15,655 nucleotides of DNA from Bordetella parapertussis (lineage in GTDB: Bacteria; Pseudomonadota; Gammaproteobacteria; Burkholderiales; Burkholderiaceae_C). Below the pieces are notes generated by a model that saw only the letters and a program-made list of their open reading frames with translations, was not told the origin of the DNA and ran no database searches. Position 1 is the stretch's first letter. Each line of letters begins with the position of its first letter. The DNA is taken from assembly GCA_945888535.1 (NCBI GenBank), contig CAMDAN010000056.1:1-15655 (forward strand). The letters run 5' to 3'. This document shows, one piece after another, positions 6,630-15,655 of the stretch. A program made the translations under genes and the position numbers.

Positions 6630-8912
6630 TTATGTCTCGTCGGCTTTTCGCTGGGTAATCAGGCTAAATAGCACCGTTGCAGCCATCCCCGCTGGCACAC
6701 CGAAAACACCTGCCGACACAGGCTGAATATCCCACCACATGCCGTGGCCGCTTAGCTCAAACGCCCTGCGGAACATCGCGTGGTTGATCACCATGTAATA
6801 CAAAGTCACGCCCAAGCCCGTCAACATGCCCATGACTGCGCCCGCGTGGGTGGCTCCGCGCCAAAAGATTCCTAAGACCATCGCAGGGACCAGGGCTGCG
6901 CCAGCCAAAGAAAACGAGGCGGCGACCAAATACAAAATGCCGCCTGGTCTTTGGGCTGCCGCATACGCCGCGAGCAAAGCAACCACCAGCAGCGCGAATT
7001 TAGACCACATGACGCGCCGCATCGATTTAGCGGGGTTGTTGTTGCCATCAAAATACATATCGTGTGCCAGTGCATTGCCAATAGTCAACAACAATCCGTC
7101 GGCAGTAGATAGCGCCGCAGCCAAGCCGCCTGCGGCGACTAAAACGGAAACCACGTAGGGCAAGCCCCCAATTTCCGGGGTAGCCAGCATGATCACGTCC
7201 GCGCTAATCTTTAATTCTGCAAACTGCAACACCCCATCTGCATTCACATCCGAGTAGGAAATCAAAGTTGGATCCCGCGACCATTGGGCCAGCCATGCGG
7301 GCAACTGGTCAAAAGGTTGTCCCACCAAATGGGCCAACACTTCATATTTCACCAAGACGGCCAAGGCAGGGGCGGCCAAGTACAACAGCGCAATAAACCC
7401 CAATGACCACGCAACAGACGTTCGGGCTTGTTTGACAGAGGGAGTGGTGAAAAAACGCGTCAACAGATGTGGCAAACCTGCCGTTCCCACCATCAAACAA
7501 AACATGAGCGCCAAAAAATTCGCACGTGAAGACTGAAACAAGTTTTGCTCTTCGGTCGAACCCTCGGGATCGCCCGCAAAAGCTTGGGTATGTTGAGGCA
7601 GCCCGCCCATGGGTTTTGAACGCTCCCGGTTTTCTTCCAGTTGCTGTGTCCAAAGCTGTCGGGCCGAATTGGTATCTTTCGGCAAGGCTGCCAACTCCTT
7701 TCGAATCGCTGTGACACGGTCCGCATTGGCTTGGGAGCTTCCTAATTCCTCTAATTTTTTTCGTAACTCCAATCGCTGCGCTTGCAAAGATGATGGAACA
7801 TCGATGAGCTTGGTCTCTAAGGCTTGGGCTCTTTGACCATAGATGGCAATTACTTCTTTTTCTTCCGGTGAATTCAGAAGACGCTGTTCAATCGCAGTAA
7901 TTTTTGGTAACTGTTGTCCGTAAGCCCACGCCGCGATGGGATTACCCACTTGCTTATAAGACAACCAAGAAACCGGAATCAAGAAAGCCAAAATGATGAC
8001 GACATATTGCGTCACTTGGGTCCAGGTGACAGCCCGCATGCCACCTAAAAAAGAACACACCAAAACTCCGCCCAGACCCAACAAGATTCCAATCTCAAAA
8101 TGCAAACCGGTCAGCCTTGAAGTGATCAGCCCCACGCCATAAATTTGAGCGACAACATAAGTAAACGAACAAAGAACGGCTGCAATAGCCGCAATGATGC
8201 GAGGCCAGCGCCCGCCGAACCGCAAAGCAAAATAATCGGGAACCGTATAAAGATTAAGCTCTCGTAAATAAGGCGCCACCAAAAGCGCCAGCAGGCAAAA
8301 TCCGCCTGTCCAACCGAGAACATAGGCCAGGCCGCCGGGTTGATTGCCCATTCCAGAGAAGCCCTGCAAATACAAACCACCCGCCAAGCTGATGAACGAT
8401 GCGGCACTCATCCAATCGGCGGCAGTCGCCATGCCGTTGTACACCGCAGGAATCCTTCGTCCGGCAACGTAATATTCGTTGGCGCTGGCTGTTCTGCCAT
8501 AGACCCCAACCCCTGCGTACAAGACCAACGTTAAAACCAAGAAGGAACCAGCAATCCAGGCCCGCGGCACGCCCAAGTACTCCAAAATTGCCAAGACAAG
8601 CAAAGCAACCAGCAAGTACGCCACATACAAGCCAAAGCGACGGTGGATTCGGTGGGTGTATTGATCGTATGCGGCGGCATCTACTTGCCAAACTTCTGGT
8701 GAATCGGTATTTTTTCGCCACGCAAAAACAATAACAATCGCAATGAAGATCAGAACGGATCCTTGCGCAGCAAACCAAAAACTCACCGGCCAGCCGGCAA
8801 CCACCATCTGCAAATCACGGGCGAAGAACACTACGCCAAATGAAACCGCAAACCACAACGTTAACAAAGCGGCATGCAGCCGCCATGACGTTGTGGCTTG
8901 CGTAAGCTTCAT
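6630..8912 (-). CDS. Sodium:solute symporter, DUF4212 small subunit fused to VC_2705-type large subunit
   Basis: Inner-membrane Na+-coupled carrier of the SSS family, 760 aa; the substrate is probably a short monocarboxylate such as acetate or pyruvate (inferred from family and neighbour). Residues 1-70 match the two-helix DUF4212 small subunit ([17 protein letters not shown], then [17 protein letters not shown]), normally a separate protein of about 90 aa. From about 92 the large subunit follows, with family motifs [20 protein letters not shown] (146-165), [18 protein letters not shown] (249-266) and [16 protein letters not shown] (595-610). Between helices, residues 335-460 form a long charged segment with coiled-coil character (about 340-432), and 555-566 is an EF-hand-like loop. 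The ATG at 8910-8912 overlaps the ppsA stop by 4 bp (ATGA), so the two are translationally coupled. I recall similar loops in betaproteobacterial members. Confidence 0.9.
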   Translation of the reverse strand: MKLTQATTSWRLHAALLTLWFAVSFGVVFFARDLQMVVAGWPVSFWFAAQGSVLIFIAIVIVFAWRKNTDSPEVWQVDAAAYDQYTHRIHRRFGLYVAYLLVALLVLAILEYLGVPRAWIAGSFLVLTLVLYAGVGVYGRTASANEYYVAGRRIPAVYNGMATAADWMSAASFISLAGGLYLQGFSGMGNQPGGLAYVLGWTGGFCLLALLVAPYLRELNLYTVPDYFALRFGGRWPRIIAAIAAVLCSFTYVVAQIYGVGLITSRLTGLHFEIGILLGLGGVLVCSFLGGMRAVTWTQVTQYVVIILAFLIPVSWLSYKQVGNPIAAWAYGQQLPKITAIEQRLLNSPEEKEVIAIYGQRAQALETKLIDVPSSLQAQRLELRKKLEELGSSQANADRVTAIRKELAALPKDTNSARQLWTQQLEENRERSKPMGGLPQHTQAFAGDPEGSTEEQNLFQSSRANFLALMFCLMVGTAGLPHLLTRFFTTPSVKQARTSVAWSLGFIALLYLAAPALAVLVKYEVLAHLVGQPFDQLPAWLAQWSRDPTLISYSDVNADGVLQFAELKISADVIMLATPEIGGLPYVVSVLVAAGGLAAALSTADGLLLTIGNALAHDMYFDGNNNPAKSMRRVMWSKFALLVVALLAAYAAAQRPGGILYLVAASFSLAGAALVPAMVLGIFWRGATHAGAVMGMLTGLGVTLYYMVINHAMFRRAFELSGHGMWWDIQPVSAGVFGVPAGMAATVLFSLITQRKADET
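7215..7250 (-). other. EF-hand-like calcium-binding loop in the symporter
   Basis: Residues 555-566 of the symporter read [12 protein letters not shown], with acidic or amide ligands at loop positions 1, 3 and 5, Gly at 6, a hydrophobic residue at 8 and Glu at 12: the canonical 12-residue EF-hand pattern. It lies in a loop just before the conserved [13 protein letters not shown] helix. Calcium binding is inferred only. Confidence 0.6.
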
Positions 8913-11302
8913 CGTGCCGCGAGCTGTTGCCAGGTGGAAATCACGGAGTCGGGATTGAGCGAGATTGAAGAAATTCCTTGCTCATCCAACCATTGGGCAA
9001 AGTCAGGATGGTCACTCGGGCCCTGTCCGCAAATGCCGATGTACTTGCCTTGGGCCTTGCAAGCCTGAATCGCAAGGCTGATCAATGCTTTCACTGCAGG
9101 GTCGCGTTCATCAAAGTCATGGGCAAGCAGCTCCAAGCCCGAATCGCGGTCTAGCCCGAGCGTCAATTGCGTTAAGTCGTTGGAGCCAATCGAAAACCCG
9201 TCAAAGTATTCTAAAAACTCGTTTGCCAAAATCGCATTGCTCGGAATCTCGCACATCATGATGAGCTTCAAATCGTCTTTTCCGCGCTCTAAACCGTGGC
9301 GAGCCAATAACTCGGTGACTTTCTTCGCTTGACCCAAGGTTCGAACAAAAGGCACCATGACCTGAACATTGGCCAGCCCCATGTCATTGCGAACGCGTTT
9401 GATGGCTTCACACTCCATTGCAAAGGCTTCGCCAAATTCAGCGCTGACATACCGCGCAGCACCACGAAATCCGAGCATCGGATTTTCTTCTTCGGGTTCA
9501 TAGCGGCTGCCACCAATGAGTTTGCGGTATTCATTCGATTTAAAGTCTGACAAGCGCACGATCACTGGCTTAGGCCAAAAGGCAGCCGCAATGGTTGCAA
9601 CGCCTTCAGCAACACGGTCCACATAAAACGCCCGGGGCGATGCGTGCCCACGGGCCACGGATTCCACCGCCTTTTTTAAATCGGCATCGACGTTGGGGTA
9701 GTCCAAGATTGCTTTGGGGTGAACACCAATGTTGTTATTGATGATGAACTCCAAACGCGCTAAGCCGACGCCCGAATTAGGAAGTTGGCAAAAATCAAAT
9801 GCCAATTGCGGATTGCCCACATTCATCATGATTTTGACGGGAATCTCTGGCATCTCACCCCGTTGCACTTCCGATATTTCCGTCTCTAACAGGCCGTCAT
9901 AAATAAAGCCCGTATCGCCTTCAGCGCAGCTCACAGTCACCAACATTCCGTTTTTAAGAACATCCGTGGCGTGACCACAACCGACGACAGCTGGAATCCC
10001 TAATTCACGAGCAATGATGGCCGCGTGGCAAGTGCGGCCGCCTCGGTTGGTCACAATCGCGGAGGCACGTTTCATCACCGGTTCCCAATTGGGGTCGGTC
10101 ATATCTGTTACCAAAACATCGCCCGCTTGGACGGTGTCCATCTCGCTGATGTTGTGAACGATGCGCACTGGTCCGGTGCCAATTTTTTGCCCGATCGCTC
10201 GGCCATCCACGATGACCGCACCCTTGCCTTTGAGTTTGTAGCGGTACTCTACGGAATTACCCGCTTGGCTTTTGACCGTTTCTGGCCGGGCTTGCAAGAT
10301 ATAGAGCTCGCCGTCGATGCCGTCTTTCCCCCACTCAATATCCATGGGACGGCCGTAATGGTCTTCGATCACCAAAGCGTAGTGCGCAAGTTGTTCAACA
10401 TCTGTGTCTGTTAACGAATAACGGTTGCGAAGTTCCGTAGGCACGTCGGTGGTTTTCACGAGCTTCGCGCCTGCGGCTTGCTCTTCTTGGCTTGTGAACT
10501 CCATCTGTAAAAGCTTTGAGCCAAGACTGCGGCGAATCACCGCCCGCTTGCCCGCGCGAAGCATGGGCTTGTGTACATAGAACTCATCCGGGTTAACGGC
10601 GCCTTGAACCACTGTTTCGCCTAGGCCATAACTCGATGTAATAAAAACTACGTCTGAAAAACCGGACTCGGTATCAATCGTGAACATCACGCCCGCCGCA
10701 CCCAAATCAGAGCGCACCATGCGCTGAATTCCCGCGCTCAAAGCCACATGCTCGTGGGCAAAGCCTTTGTGAACGCGATAACTGATAGCGCGGTCGTTGT
10801 AAAGCGAAGCAAAGACTTCTCGAATTTTGTGCAAAATGTCTTCGATGCCGACCACATTCAAAAACGTTTCTTGCTGACCAGCGAACGAAGCGTCAGGCAA
10901 ATCTTCAGCTGTTGCTGATGAGCGAACCGCAAAAGACACCTCGGGGTTACCAGACTGCAAGACTTTAAATTCCCGACGAATCCCTTCTTCCAAAGCTTGA
11001 GGGAAGGGCTGCGCCTCTACCATCGCGCGAATTTCGGCTCCGGCTAAAGCCAAGGCCCGCACGTCTTCTACATCGAGCTTAGCCAAGCGGGTGTTGATGC
11101 GACCGCTCAAGTCCTCATGTTTTAAAAACTCTCGAAAGGCATGGGCTGTGGTGGCAAACCCTGTGGGAACCTTAACGCCTTGCGGTAGTTGAGAAATCAT
11201 TTCTCCTAAGCTGGCATTTTTTCCACCGACCGATTCGACATCGGTCATCCGCAAAAGTTCAAAGGGAACCACTACATCGGTCGGACCGAATAGATTAGAC
11301 AT
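8909..11302 (-). CDS. ppsA: Phosphoenolpyruvate synthase
   Basis: Cytoplasmic enzyme converting pyruvate + ATP + water to PEP + AMP + phosphate, the gluconeogenic entry from pyruvate. The 797 aa compare with 792 in E. coli. The N-terminal ATP-grasp domain (about 1-345) includes [11 protein letters not shown] and [19 protein letters not shown] (124-142). The phosphohistidine domain has GGRTCHAAI with catalytic H426 and the regulatory Thr T424 two residues before it, equivalent to E. coli H421 and T419. The C-terminal TIM barrel has [16 protein letters not shown] (706-721) and [13 protein letters not shown] (756-768) with the catalytic Cys at 758. The ATG at 11300-11302 follows GGAG. It overlaps the symporter gene by 4 bp and is divergent from its regulator gene ppsR, with 192 bp between the start codons; no promoter there is convincing. 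Confidence 0.98.
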   Translation of the reverse strand: MSNLFGPTDVVVPFELLRMTDVESVGGKNASLGEMISQLPQGVKVPTGFATTAHAFREFLKHEDLSGRINTRLAKLDVEDVRALALAGAEIRAMVEAQPFPQALEEGIRREFKVLQSGNPEVSFAVRSSATAEDLPDASFAGQQETFLNVVGIEDILHKIREVFASLYNDRAISYRVHKGFAHEHVALSAGIQRMVRSDLGAAGVMFTIDTESGFSDVVFITSSYGLGETVVQGAVNPDEFYVHKPMLRAGKRAVIRRSLGSKLLQMEFTSQEEQAAGAKLVKTTDVPTELRNRYSLTDTDVEQLAHYALVIEDHYGRPMDIEWGKDGIDGELYILQARPETVKSQAGNSVEYRYKLKGKGAVIVDGRAIGQKIGTGPVRIVHNISEMDTVQAGDVLVTDMTDPNWEPVMKRASAIVTNRGGRTCHAAIIARELGIPAVVGCGHATDVLKNGMLVTVSCAEGDTGFIYDGLLETEISEVQRGEMPEIPVKIMMNVGNPQLAFDFCQLPNSGVGLARLEFIINNNIGVHPKAILDYPNVDADLKKAVESVARGHASPRAFYVDRVAEGVATIAAAFWPKPVIVRLSDFKSNEYRKLIGGSRYEPEEENPMLGFRGAARYVSAEFGEAFAMECEAIKRVRNDMGLANVQVMVPFVRTLGQAKKVTELLARHGLERGKDDLKLIMMCEIPSNAILANEFLEYFDGFSIGSNDLTQLTLGLDRDSGLELLAHDFDERDPAVKALISLAIQACKAQGKYIGICGQGPSDHPDFAQWLDEQGISSISLNPDSVISTWQQLAAR

Positions 11303-11494
11303 AAAGACTCCAAAGTTAAAAACCCTGGCGGTTGCGAGTAGCGCGCTGCCTTTGTGTTTGTTGCTTTACACAGCGACGCCATTCAAAAACCGCGAAAAAT
11401 GAAGGTCATTGTAGGGGGATGATCCCCTCGCTCATGGGATTTGCCATGGGTGCACAATTCAGGCCTCAACGCATCTATTTCTAAGCCAACCCCT

Positions 11495-12316
11495 ATGCCC
11501 AATCGCACCGTATTTTTTGTCTCCGACGGAACTGGCATTACTGCTGAAACTTTTGGCAATGCCATCTTGGCCCAGTTTGAAACCAAGGCACGGCATGTTC
11601 GCCTGCCTTTTATTGATACCGCAGACAAAGCGCACCAAGCTGTTCGACAGATCAACCACGCAGGCGTTGTGGACGGCAACAAACCCATCGTTTTTACGAC
11701 ACTGGTGAATATGGAAATTTTGAAAGTGATTCAAGAAGGTTGCCAAGGCATGCTCTTGGACATGTTTGGCATGTTTGTTCACCCTTTAGAGCAAGAGCTC
11801 AACCTGAAATCCAACCACCGTGTGGGACGGTTCAGCGATGCCAGTAAAAGCAAGGAATACCACGACCGTATTGAAGCCATTAATTTCTCACTGGCCCATG
11901 ACGACGGGCAAAGCAACCGCGACTTAGAGCAATCCGATGTGATTTTGGTCGGGATCAGCCGCAGCGGTAAGACACCGACCTCCCTTTATTTGGCCATGCA
12001 ATATGGGTTGAAGGCGTCTAACTACCCGTTAATCCCCGAGGACTTTGATCGCCGCCAACTCCCGCCAGCCTTGCTACCCCACAAGAGCAAGATTTTTGGT
12101 CTCAGTATTCAACCCGAGCGATTAAGCGAAATTCGAAACGAGCGCCGACCCAACTCTAAATATGCATCAATAGAAAACTGCCGTTTTGAAGTCTCTGAGG
12201 CAGAAAGCATGATGCGCAGGGCAGGAATTCGGTGGCTTTCGACGACCACCAAATCCATCGAAGAAATCGCCACCACGATCCTGCAAGAACTCCACCCCGA
12301 GCGATTGGCCTATTGA
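11495..12316 (+). CDS. ppsR: PEP synthase regulatory protein (bifunctional kinase/pyrophosphorylase, DUF299)
   Basis: Controls PEP synthase by ADP-dependent phosphorylation of the active-site Thr (inactivation) and phosphate-dependent removal (activation). The chosen ATG gives 273 aa, close to E. coli PpsR (277 aa), and starts [18 protein letters not shown], the conserved N-terminus. A frame-open TTG at 11441 would add 18 unconserved residues and is not favoured, although the Shine-Dalgarno at the ATG is weak. The nucleotide-binding loop [15 protein letters not shown] lies at 153-167 and the conserved NYPLIPEDF at 176-184. Its proposed target is encoded divergently next door and carries the expected T-C-H site. 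Convergent with the next gene, 23 bp apart. Confidence 0.96.
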   Translation: MPNRTVFFVSDGTGITAETFGNAILAQFETKARHVRLPFIDTADKAHQAVRQINHAGVVDGNKPIVFTTLVNMEILKVIQEGCQGMLLDMFGMFVHPLEQELNLKSNHRVGRFSDASKSKEYHDRIEAINFSLAHDDGQSNRDLEQSDVILVGISRSGKTPTSLYLAMQYGLKASNYPLIPEDFDRRQLPPALLPHKSKIFGLSIQPERLSEIRNERRPNSKYASIENCRFEVSEAESMMRRAGIRWLSTTTKSIEEIATTILQELHPERLAY

Positions 12317-12339
12317 TTGGGGTGGGAAGTCGCCTTGTT

Positions 12340-12747
12340 TTACAGGCCGATAGCCGCCAGTCCGGCTTTTGCGATCTGAGCATCTTCGTTGGACTTCACG
12401 CCGCTCACCCCCACTGCGCCTAAACAATGGCCGTCTTTCATGATGGGGACACCGCCTTCGAGCATGCCGTCTAAAGTAGGAGCGCTCAAAAATGACGCCC
12501 GTCCGCCATTGATCATGTCTTCGTACACTTTGCTCTCGCGCCGACCCATGGCCGAAGTACGCGCTTTTGCCGGGGCAATCAACGCTGAAATTGGGGCTGC
12601 GCCGTCTAAGCGTTGAAACCAAAGCATATTGCCGCCGTCATCGACGATGGCAATACTCACGGCCCAACCGTGTTTAATGGCTTCGGCTTCCGCTGCAGCG
12701 GCAATAGTCTTGATATCGGCGAGCTCGAGAATGGTTTTGTTTTTCAT
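12340..12747 (-). CDS. GlcG/HbpS family protein (DUF336)
   Basis: Small protein of the GlcG/HbpS family, 135 aa from the preferred ATG at 12745-12747. Family members include a secreted haem-degrading protein in Streptomyces and GlcG in glycolate-utilisation loci; the role of most is unknown, and no signal peptide is seen here. Conserved features are AVSIAIVDDGGNMLWFQRLDGA in the first half, then PAKARTSA and GGVPIMKDGHCLGAVGVSG near the C-terminus. An upstream in-frame ATG at 12781-12783 would add 12 residues including a CPIC motif; the shorter form fits the family better but lacks an obvious Shine-Dalgarno. It stands alone on the minus strand, divergent from the BI-1-like gene. The 182-bp gap to that gene (12748-12929) has no convincing promoter. 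Confidence 0.88.
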   Translation of the reverse strand: MKNKTILELADIKTIAAAAEAEAIKHGWAVSIAIVDDGGNMLWFQRLDGAAPISALIAPAKARTSAMGRRESKVYEDMINGGRASFLSAPTLDGMLEGGVPIMKDGHCLGAVGVSGVKSNEDAQIAKAGLAAIGL

Positions 12748-12929
12748 ACAAATGGGGCAGTAAGGGTTAAAAGATGTGAGCATACCTGTTCAACATGGCT
12801 TGTTTTAGGCTTAATTACGAACAACACCCCTGAAAATAATCGGGGCAATGCGATGTTCTTGCTTGGTATTTACCTTGAAACTGCCTAAAATTACTTCACC
12901 TACTTCCTAGGTTTTCAAGGAGTTTGACT

Positions 12930-13625
12930 ATGACCGACAACGTAAACACACTAGACCAAGGCATTGGCTACGGAATTTCCGCCCAAGAACGCAACAAAGT
13001 ATTGCGTAATACTTATCTGCTCTTAGCTCTGACGATGGTGCCAACTGTGCTGGGCGCTTGGATGGGCGTAGCTACCGGACTTGGACAAATTTTCAGCGGT
13101 GGCTTAGGCATCGTACTTTTCTTGGCAATTGCGGTTGGCTTTATTTACGCCATTCAAAAAACCAAGAATTCTGCGGCTGGGGTCCCTGTGCTGCTTGGTT
13201 TTACCTTCTTTATGGGCCTGATGCTCTCGCGCATGATCGGCGCCATCCTCGGGTTTAAAAATGGGCCGGACCTGATCATGACCGCTTTCGCCGGAACCGC
13301 TGGCGTGTTTTTTGTCATGGCCAGCTTGGCAACCGTCATTAAGCGCGATCTCTCAGGCATGGGCAAATGGTTATTTGTCGGAGCCGTTGTTTTAATGGTA
13401 GGCGGCATCATCAATGTGTTTGTGGGCTCCAGTGCCGGCATGATGGCCCTATCCATGGCAGCGATTGGGATTTTCAGCGCCTACATGCTTTACGACATCA
13501 AGCAAATTTTGGATGGCGGCGAAACCAACTACATCTCTGCCACTTTGGCCCTTTACTTGGACATCATCAATGTCTTTCAAAGCCTGCTGGCTTTGTTAGG
13601 CATCTTTGGTGGCGAGAAAGACTGA
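12930..13625 (+). CDS. Bax inhibitor-1 family membrane protein (YccA/YbhL-like)
   Basis: Integral membrane protein of 231 aa with about seven hydrophobic segments starting near residue 25. The family signature is clear: RNTYLLLALTM (26-36) and, near the C-terminus, FSAYMLYDI...GGETNYISATLALYLDIINVF (182-216). Asp residues at 189 and 211 are candidates for the pH-sensing pair seen in the Bacillus homologue BsYetJ, a calcium leak channel; E. coli YccA instead modulates FtsH. Which role applies is unknown. The ATG at 12930 has AAGGAG at ideal spacing, so the TTG six bases upstream is rejected. The 3' end overlaps the start region of modA by about 17-20 bp, making cotranscription with modABC likely. 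Confidence 0.93.
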   Translation: MTDNVNTLDQGIGYGISAQERNKVLRNTYLLLALTMVPTVLGAWMGVATGLGQIFSGGLGIVLFLAIAVGFIYAIQKTKNSAAGVPVLLGFTFFMGLMLSRMIGAILGFKNGPDLIMTAFAGTAGVFFVMASLATVIKRDLSGMGKWLFVGAVVLMVGGIINVFVGSSAGMMALSMAAIGIFSAYMLYDIKQILDGGETNYISATLALYLDIINVFQSLLALLGIFGGEKD

Positions 13626-14367
13626 TATAAAAATACTGGGCTGCCTTCTTCTTGCACTGGGCTCCTTAGCAGCCCACGCAGAAGAAGTCAGCGTGGCAGT
13701 AGCGGCCAACTTCGCTACCCCTATGCAGAAAATTGCGGTCTTATTTACCCAAGATACAGGCCACACCGCGACCTTGTCCATGGGGTCCACAGGTAAGTTT
13801 TACGCCCAAATCAAAAACGGCGCTCCCTTTCATGTTTTGCTTTCAGGGGACGACGAAACACCGCTTCGACTTGAAAAAGACAACGCAGTAACACCCCATA
13901 CCCGCTTTACCTTCGCCGTTGGGAAGCTAGTTTTGTGGAGCAAACAAGCCGGATTCGTTGATGCGCAAGGCGACGTACTTCGCAAAGGCTACTTTTCCCA
14001 CCTCGCCATAGCAGACCCCAAATTGGCACCGTATGGCGCCGCAGCGATTGAGACGCTCCAAGCCTTGGGCTTACTCACCAAGCTACAGCCCCGATTGGTT
14101 CAAGGCGAAAGCATTGGCCAAGCCTACCAATTTGTCGCATCAGGCAACGCGCAATTGGGCTTTGTCGCTTTGTCACAAGTGATGTCTAACGACCGCATCA
14201 CCGAAGGCTCCGCCTGGCTGGTTCCGCCGCATTTGTACCAAGCGCTCAGACAAGACGCGGTTATCTTGAAAAATGGCAAAGACAATAAAGCCGCCACGGC
14301 CCTTATGGCTTACTTAAAAACTGAAAAAGCGCGTGCCGTGATTCGTTCTTTTGGTTACGGGTTCTAA
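13609..14367 (+). CDS. modA: Molybdate ABC transporter, periplasmic binding protein ModA
   Basis: Periplasmic protein that captures molybdate (or tungstate) and delivers it to ModBC. The first 24 residues form a signal peptide: basic ARKTDIK, hydrophobic [12 protein letters not shown], cleavage after AHA before [11 protein letters not shown]. The mature part shows ModA features: [12 protein letters not shown], the [10 protein letters not shown] substrate loop, [24 protein letters not shown] and [13 protein letters not shown]. No ATG exists near the beginning; TTG at 13606 or GTG at 13609 must be used, and both lie inside the end of the upstream BI-1-like gene. GTG with TAGG upstream is preferred slightly. 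modB begins 8 bp after its stop. No ModE-like operator was recognised nearby. Confidence 0.94.
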   Translation: MARKTDIKILGCLLLALGSLAAHAEEVSVAVAANFATPMQKIAVLFTQDTGHTATLSMGSTGKFYAQIKNGAPFHVLLSGDDETPLRLEKDNAVTPHTRFTFAVGKLVLWSKQAGFVDAQGDVLRKGYFSHLAIADPKLAPYGAAAIETLQALGLLTKLQPRLVQGESIGQAYQFVASGNAQLGFVALSQVMSNDRITEGSAWLVPPHLYQALRQDAVILKNGKDNKAATALMAYLKTEKARAVIRSFGYGF

Positions 14368-14374
14368 AAGAAGT

Positions 14375-15058
14375 ATGGTCTTAAGTTCCGATGATCTCAG
14401 CGCCGTTTGGCTGACCTTAAAACTTGCCAGCCTGACGACGGTTGTGCTCTTGGTTTTGGCAACCCCGATGGCATGGTGGTTGGCCCGAACCACATCGCCT
14501 TGGCGCACACCGATCAACGCCATCGTCGCCCTGCCCTTGGTGCTTCCGCCTACCGTTTTGGGGTTTTATCTTTTGGTGGCTTTAGGTCCCAACGGACCCG
14601 CTGGCCAACTCACCCAATGGCTCGGCTGGGGAAGTTTGCCTTTTACATTTGGCGGGCTGCTTTTGGGGTCGTTGATTTATTCGCTGCCTTTTGCGGTTCA
14701 ACCCCTTCAATACGCCTTTGAAACTATCGGAACGCGACCCATGGAAGTCGCCGCAACCCTTCGCGCCCGGCCTATCGATGCGTTTTTTAGCGTCGCACTC
14801 CCCTTAGCAAGGCCCGGTTTTGTGACCGCCGCCATTTTGACGTTTGCCCACACCGTCGGTGAATTTGGTGTGGTGATGATGCTCGGGGGCAACATCCCCG
14901 GCCAAACCCGCGTGGTGTCGACCCAAATTTATGGCCACGTCGAAGCCATGGAGTACGCCCAGGCCCATTGGCTTGCGGGCGGCATGTTGGTGTTTTCATT
15001 TGTCGTTTTGCTCGCTGCTGGGCGGCTGCAAAGACGCAACATGCGCATCGGGTTATGA
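14375..15058 (+). CDS. modB: Molybdate ABC transporter permease ModB
   Basis: Inner-membrane permease of the molybdate importer; two copies form the channel that docks ModA and is powered by ModC. The 227 aa from the ATG at 14375 match family length; a TTG at 14351 within the modA end is disfavoured. There are about five hydrophobic helices, with [18 protein letters not shown] (54-71) characteristic of ModB. The cytoplasmic EAA loop, [20 protein letters not shown] at 124-143 followed by LARPG, is the contact site for the ATPase. [20 protein letters not shown] (157-176) is another strong family match. It overlaps modC by 4 bp (ATGA), typical of a tightly coupled mod operon. Confidence 0.96.
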   Translation: MVLSSDDLSAVWLTLKLASLTTVVLLVLATPMAWWLARTTSPWRTPINAIVALPLVLPPTVLGFYLLVALGPNGPAGQLTQWLGWGSLPFTFGGLLLGSLIYSLPFAVQPLQYAFETIGTRPMEVAATLRARPIDAFFSVALPLARPGFVTAAILTFAHTVGEFGVVMMLGGNIPGQTRVVSTQIYGHVEAMEYAQAHWLAGGMLVFSFVVLLAAGRLQRRNMRIGL

Positions 15059-15655
15059 GCGACATTCAAATTCAGCTCAAACTTGCGAGACAAGACTTCG
15101 CGTTGGACGTGAACCTCACTCTCCCAGCCCAGGGTATTACGGTTCTGTATGGCGCTTCAGGCTCTGGAAAAACCACGGTGCTGCGTTGTGTGGCAGGGTT
15201 AGAAAAAGCCCCATCGGCTCGGTTACAGATTGGTGATTCTGTTTGGCAAGACCACGCCAACGGTGTTTTCTTACCCCCATGGCGCAGGCCTTTGGGTTAT
15301 GTTTTTCAAGAGTCCAGTCTCTTTGACCACTTGAACGTTCACGACAACCTTCGCTTTGGCGTTCGCCGCGAAGGCAAAGGCCTGAACCCTGCTTCTCTTG
15401 ACGAAGCGATTGCGCTGCTTGGGCTTCAGGATTTACTTCAACGCCGCACCCATCAACTCTCCGGCGGTGAGCGCCAGCGGGTGGCGATTGCGCGAGCGCT
15501 TGCGCTCCAACCGCGCTTGCTGCTCCTTGATGAACCCCTGGCCTCTCTTGACCATGCGCGGCGACAAGACATCCTGCCTTGGCTCGAGCGTTTGCGCGAC
15601 GAGATCAAAATTCCCATGCTTTACGTCACCCACGCCGCCGACGAAGTGGCGCGTT
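15055..15655 (+). CDS. modC: Molybdate ABC transporter ATP-binding protein ModC, 5' part
   Basis: ATPase driving molybdate import. Two hundred codons are visible before the window ends; a full ModC has roughly 350-360 aa, so the C-terminal molybdate-binding (MOP) domain is outside. The ATP-binding domain is complete in its main motifs: Walker [10 protein letters not shown] at 33-41, Q-loop Q85 in YVFQESSLF, signature LSGGERQRV at 135-143, Walker B RLLLLDEP at 154-161 with catalytic E160, D-loop SLDH, and switch His at 193 in YVTHAADE. The [19 protein letters not shown] segment is typical of ModC. The ATG overlaps the modB stop by 4 bp. Confidence 0.96.
   Translation, partial: MSDIQIQLKLARQDFALDVNLTLPAQGITVLYGASGSGKTTVLRCVAGLEKAPSARLQIGDSVWQDHANGVFLPPWRRPLGYVFQESSLFDHLNVHDNLRFGVRREGKGLNPASLDEAIALLGLQDLLQRRTHQLSGGERQRVAIARALALQPRLLLLDEPLASLDHARRQDILPWLERLRDEIKIPMLYVTHAADEVAR

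Noticed and set aside
8254-8778. A 174-codon minus-strand frame inside the symporter gene
   Set aside because: It is an alternate frame of the symporter, whose own frame carries strong conserved motifs through this stretch.
11408-11413. TACAAT on the minus strand as the ppsA -10 box
   Set aside because: The matching -35 position is poor and the site is over 100 bp from the start codon; too weak to annotate.
12167-12622. A 151-codon minus-strand frame across the ppsR end and the GlcG/HbpS-like gene
   Set aside because: It overlaps two recognised genes in the wrong phase and its residues are Arg/Ser-rich shadow sequence.
12748-12783. N-terminal extension with a CPIC motif on the GlcG/HbpS-like protein
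   Set aside because: It depends on an upstream ATG; family proteins normally begin near the later ATG, so the CxxC is probably untranslated leader.

Overview
The window looks like the chromosome of a betaproteobacterium, most likely order Burkholderiales and plausibly family Comamonadaceae. Pointers to this are the gene order rpsF-priB-rpsR-rplI next to dnaB, the PriB protein itself, the bcp-phoH pairing, and the sequence character of S6, L9 and PEP synthase. GC content is roughly balanced by eye (not counted), which is low for that family, so genus is left open. Almost all of the DNA is ordinary core genome; the one clear accessory element is an insertion sequence.

Layout. At 1-441 lies the 3' part of a Bcp-type peroxiredoxin gene and its terminator. 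At 491-2140 is a PIN-PhoH ATPase gene, convergent with dnaB (2148-3551, minus strand). At 3619-4960 is a complete IS3-family insertion sequence with 28-bp imperfect inverted repeats, an AAA target duplication, orfA/orfB and a programmed -1 frameshift site. It sits between dnaB and the rplI terminator, so it separates dnaB from the ribosomal-protein operon. At 4971-6568 (minus strand) is that operon: rpsF, priB, rpsR, rplI, with a candidate promoter, a terminator-like leader hairpin and a final terminator.

At 6630-11302 (minus strand) ppsA (PEP synthase) overlaps a large sodium:solute symporter gene by 4 bp. In the symporter the usual separate small subunit appears fused to the large one. Divergent from ppsA is the gene for the PEP synthase kinase/phosphorylase PpsR (11495-12316). 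Together these look like a pyruvate or short-chain organic-acid uptake and gluconeogenic entry module: import by the symporter, conversion of pyruvate to PEP by PpsA, and on/off control of PpsA by phosphorylation at a Thr two residues before its catalytic His.

At 12340-12747 (minus) is a small GlcG/HbpS-family protein gene. From 12930 to the window end (plus) a Bax-inhibitor-1-like membrane protein gene overlaps modA, followed by modB and modC (cut by the window end), encoding an ABC molybdate importer. No gap between genes exceeds 300 bases. I saw no tRNA, rRNA, CRISPR array, prophage or defence system, and no strong case for a wholly new system. The most useful second looks are the rpsF leader, the symporter/PEP synthase module, the IS insertion upstream of dnaB and the BI-1/modABC overlap.
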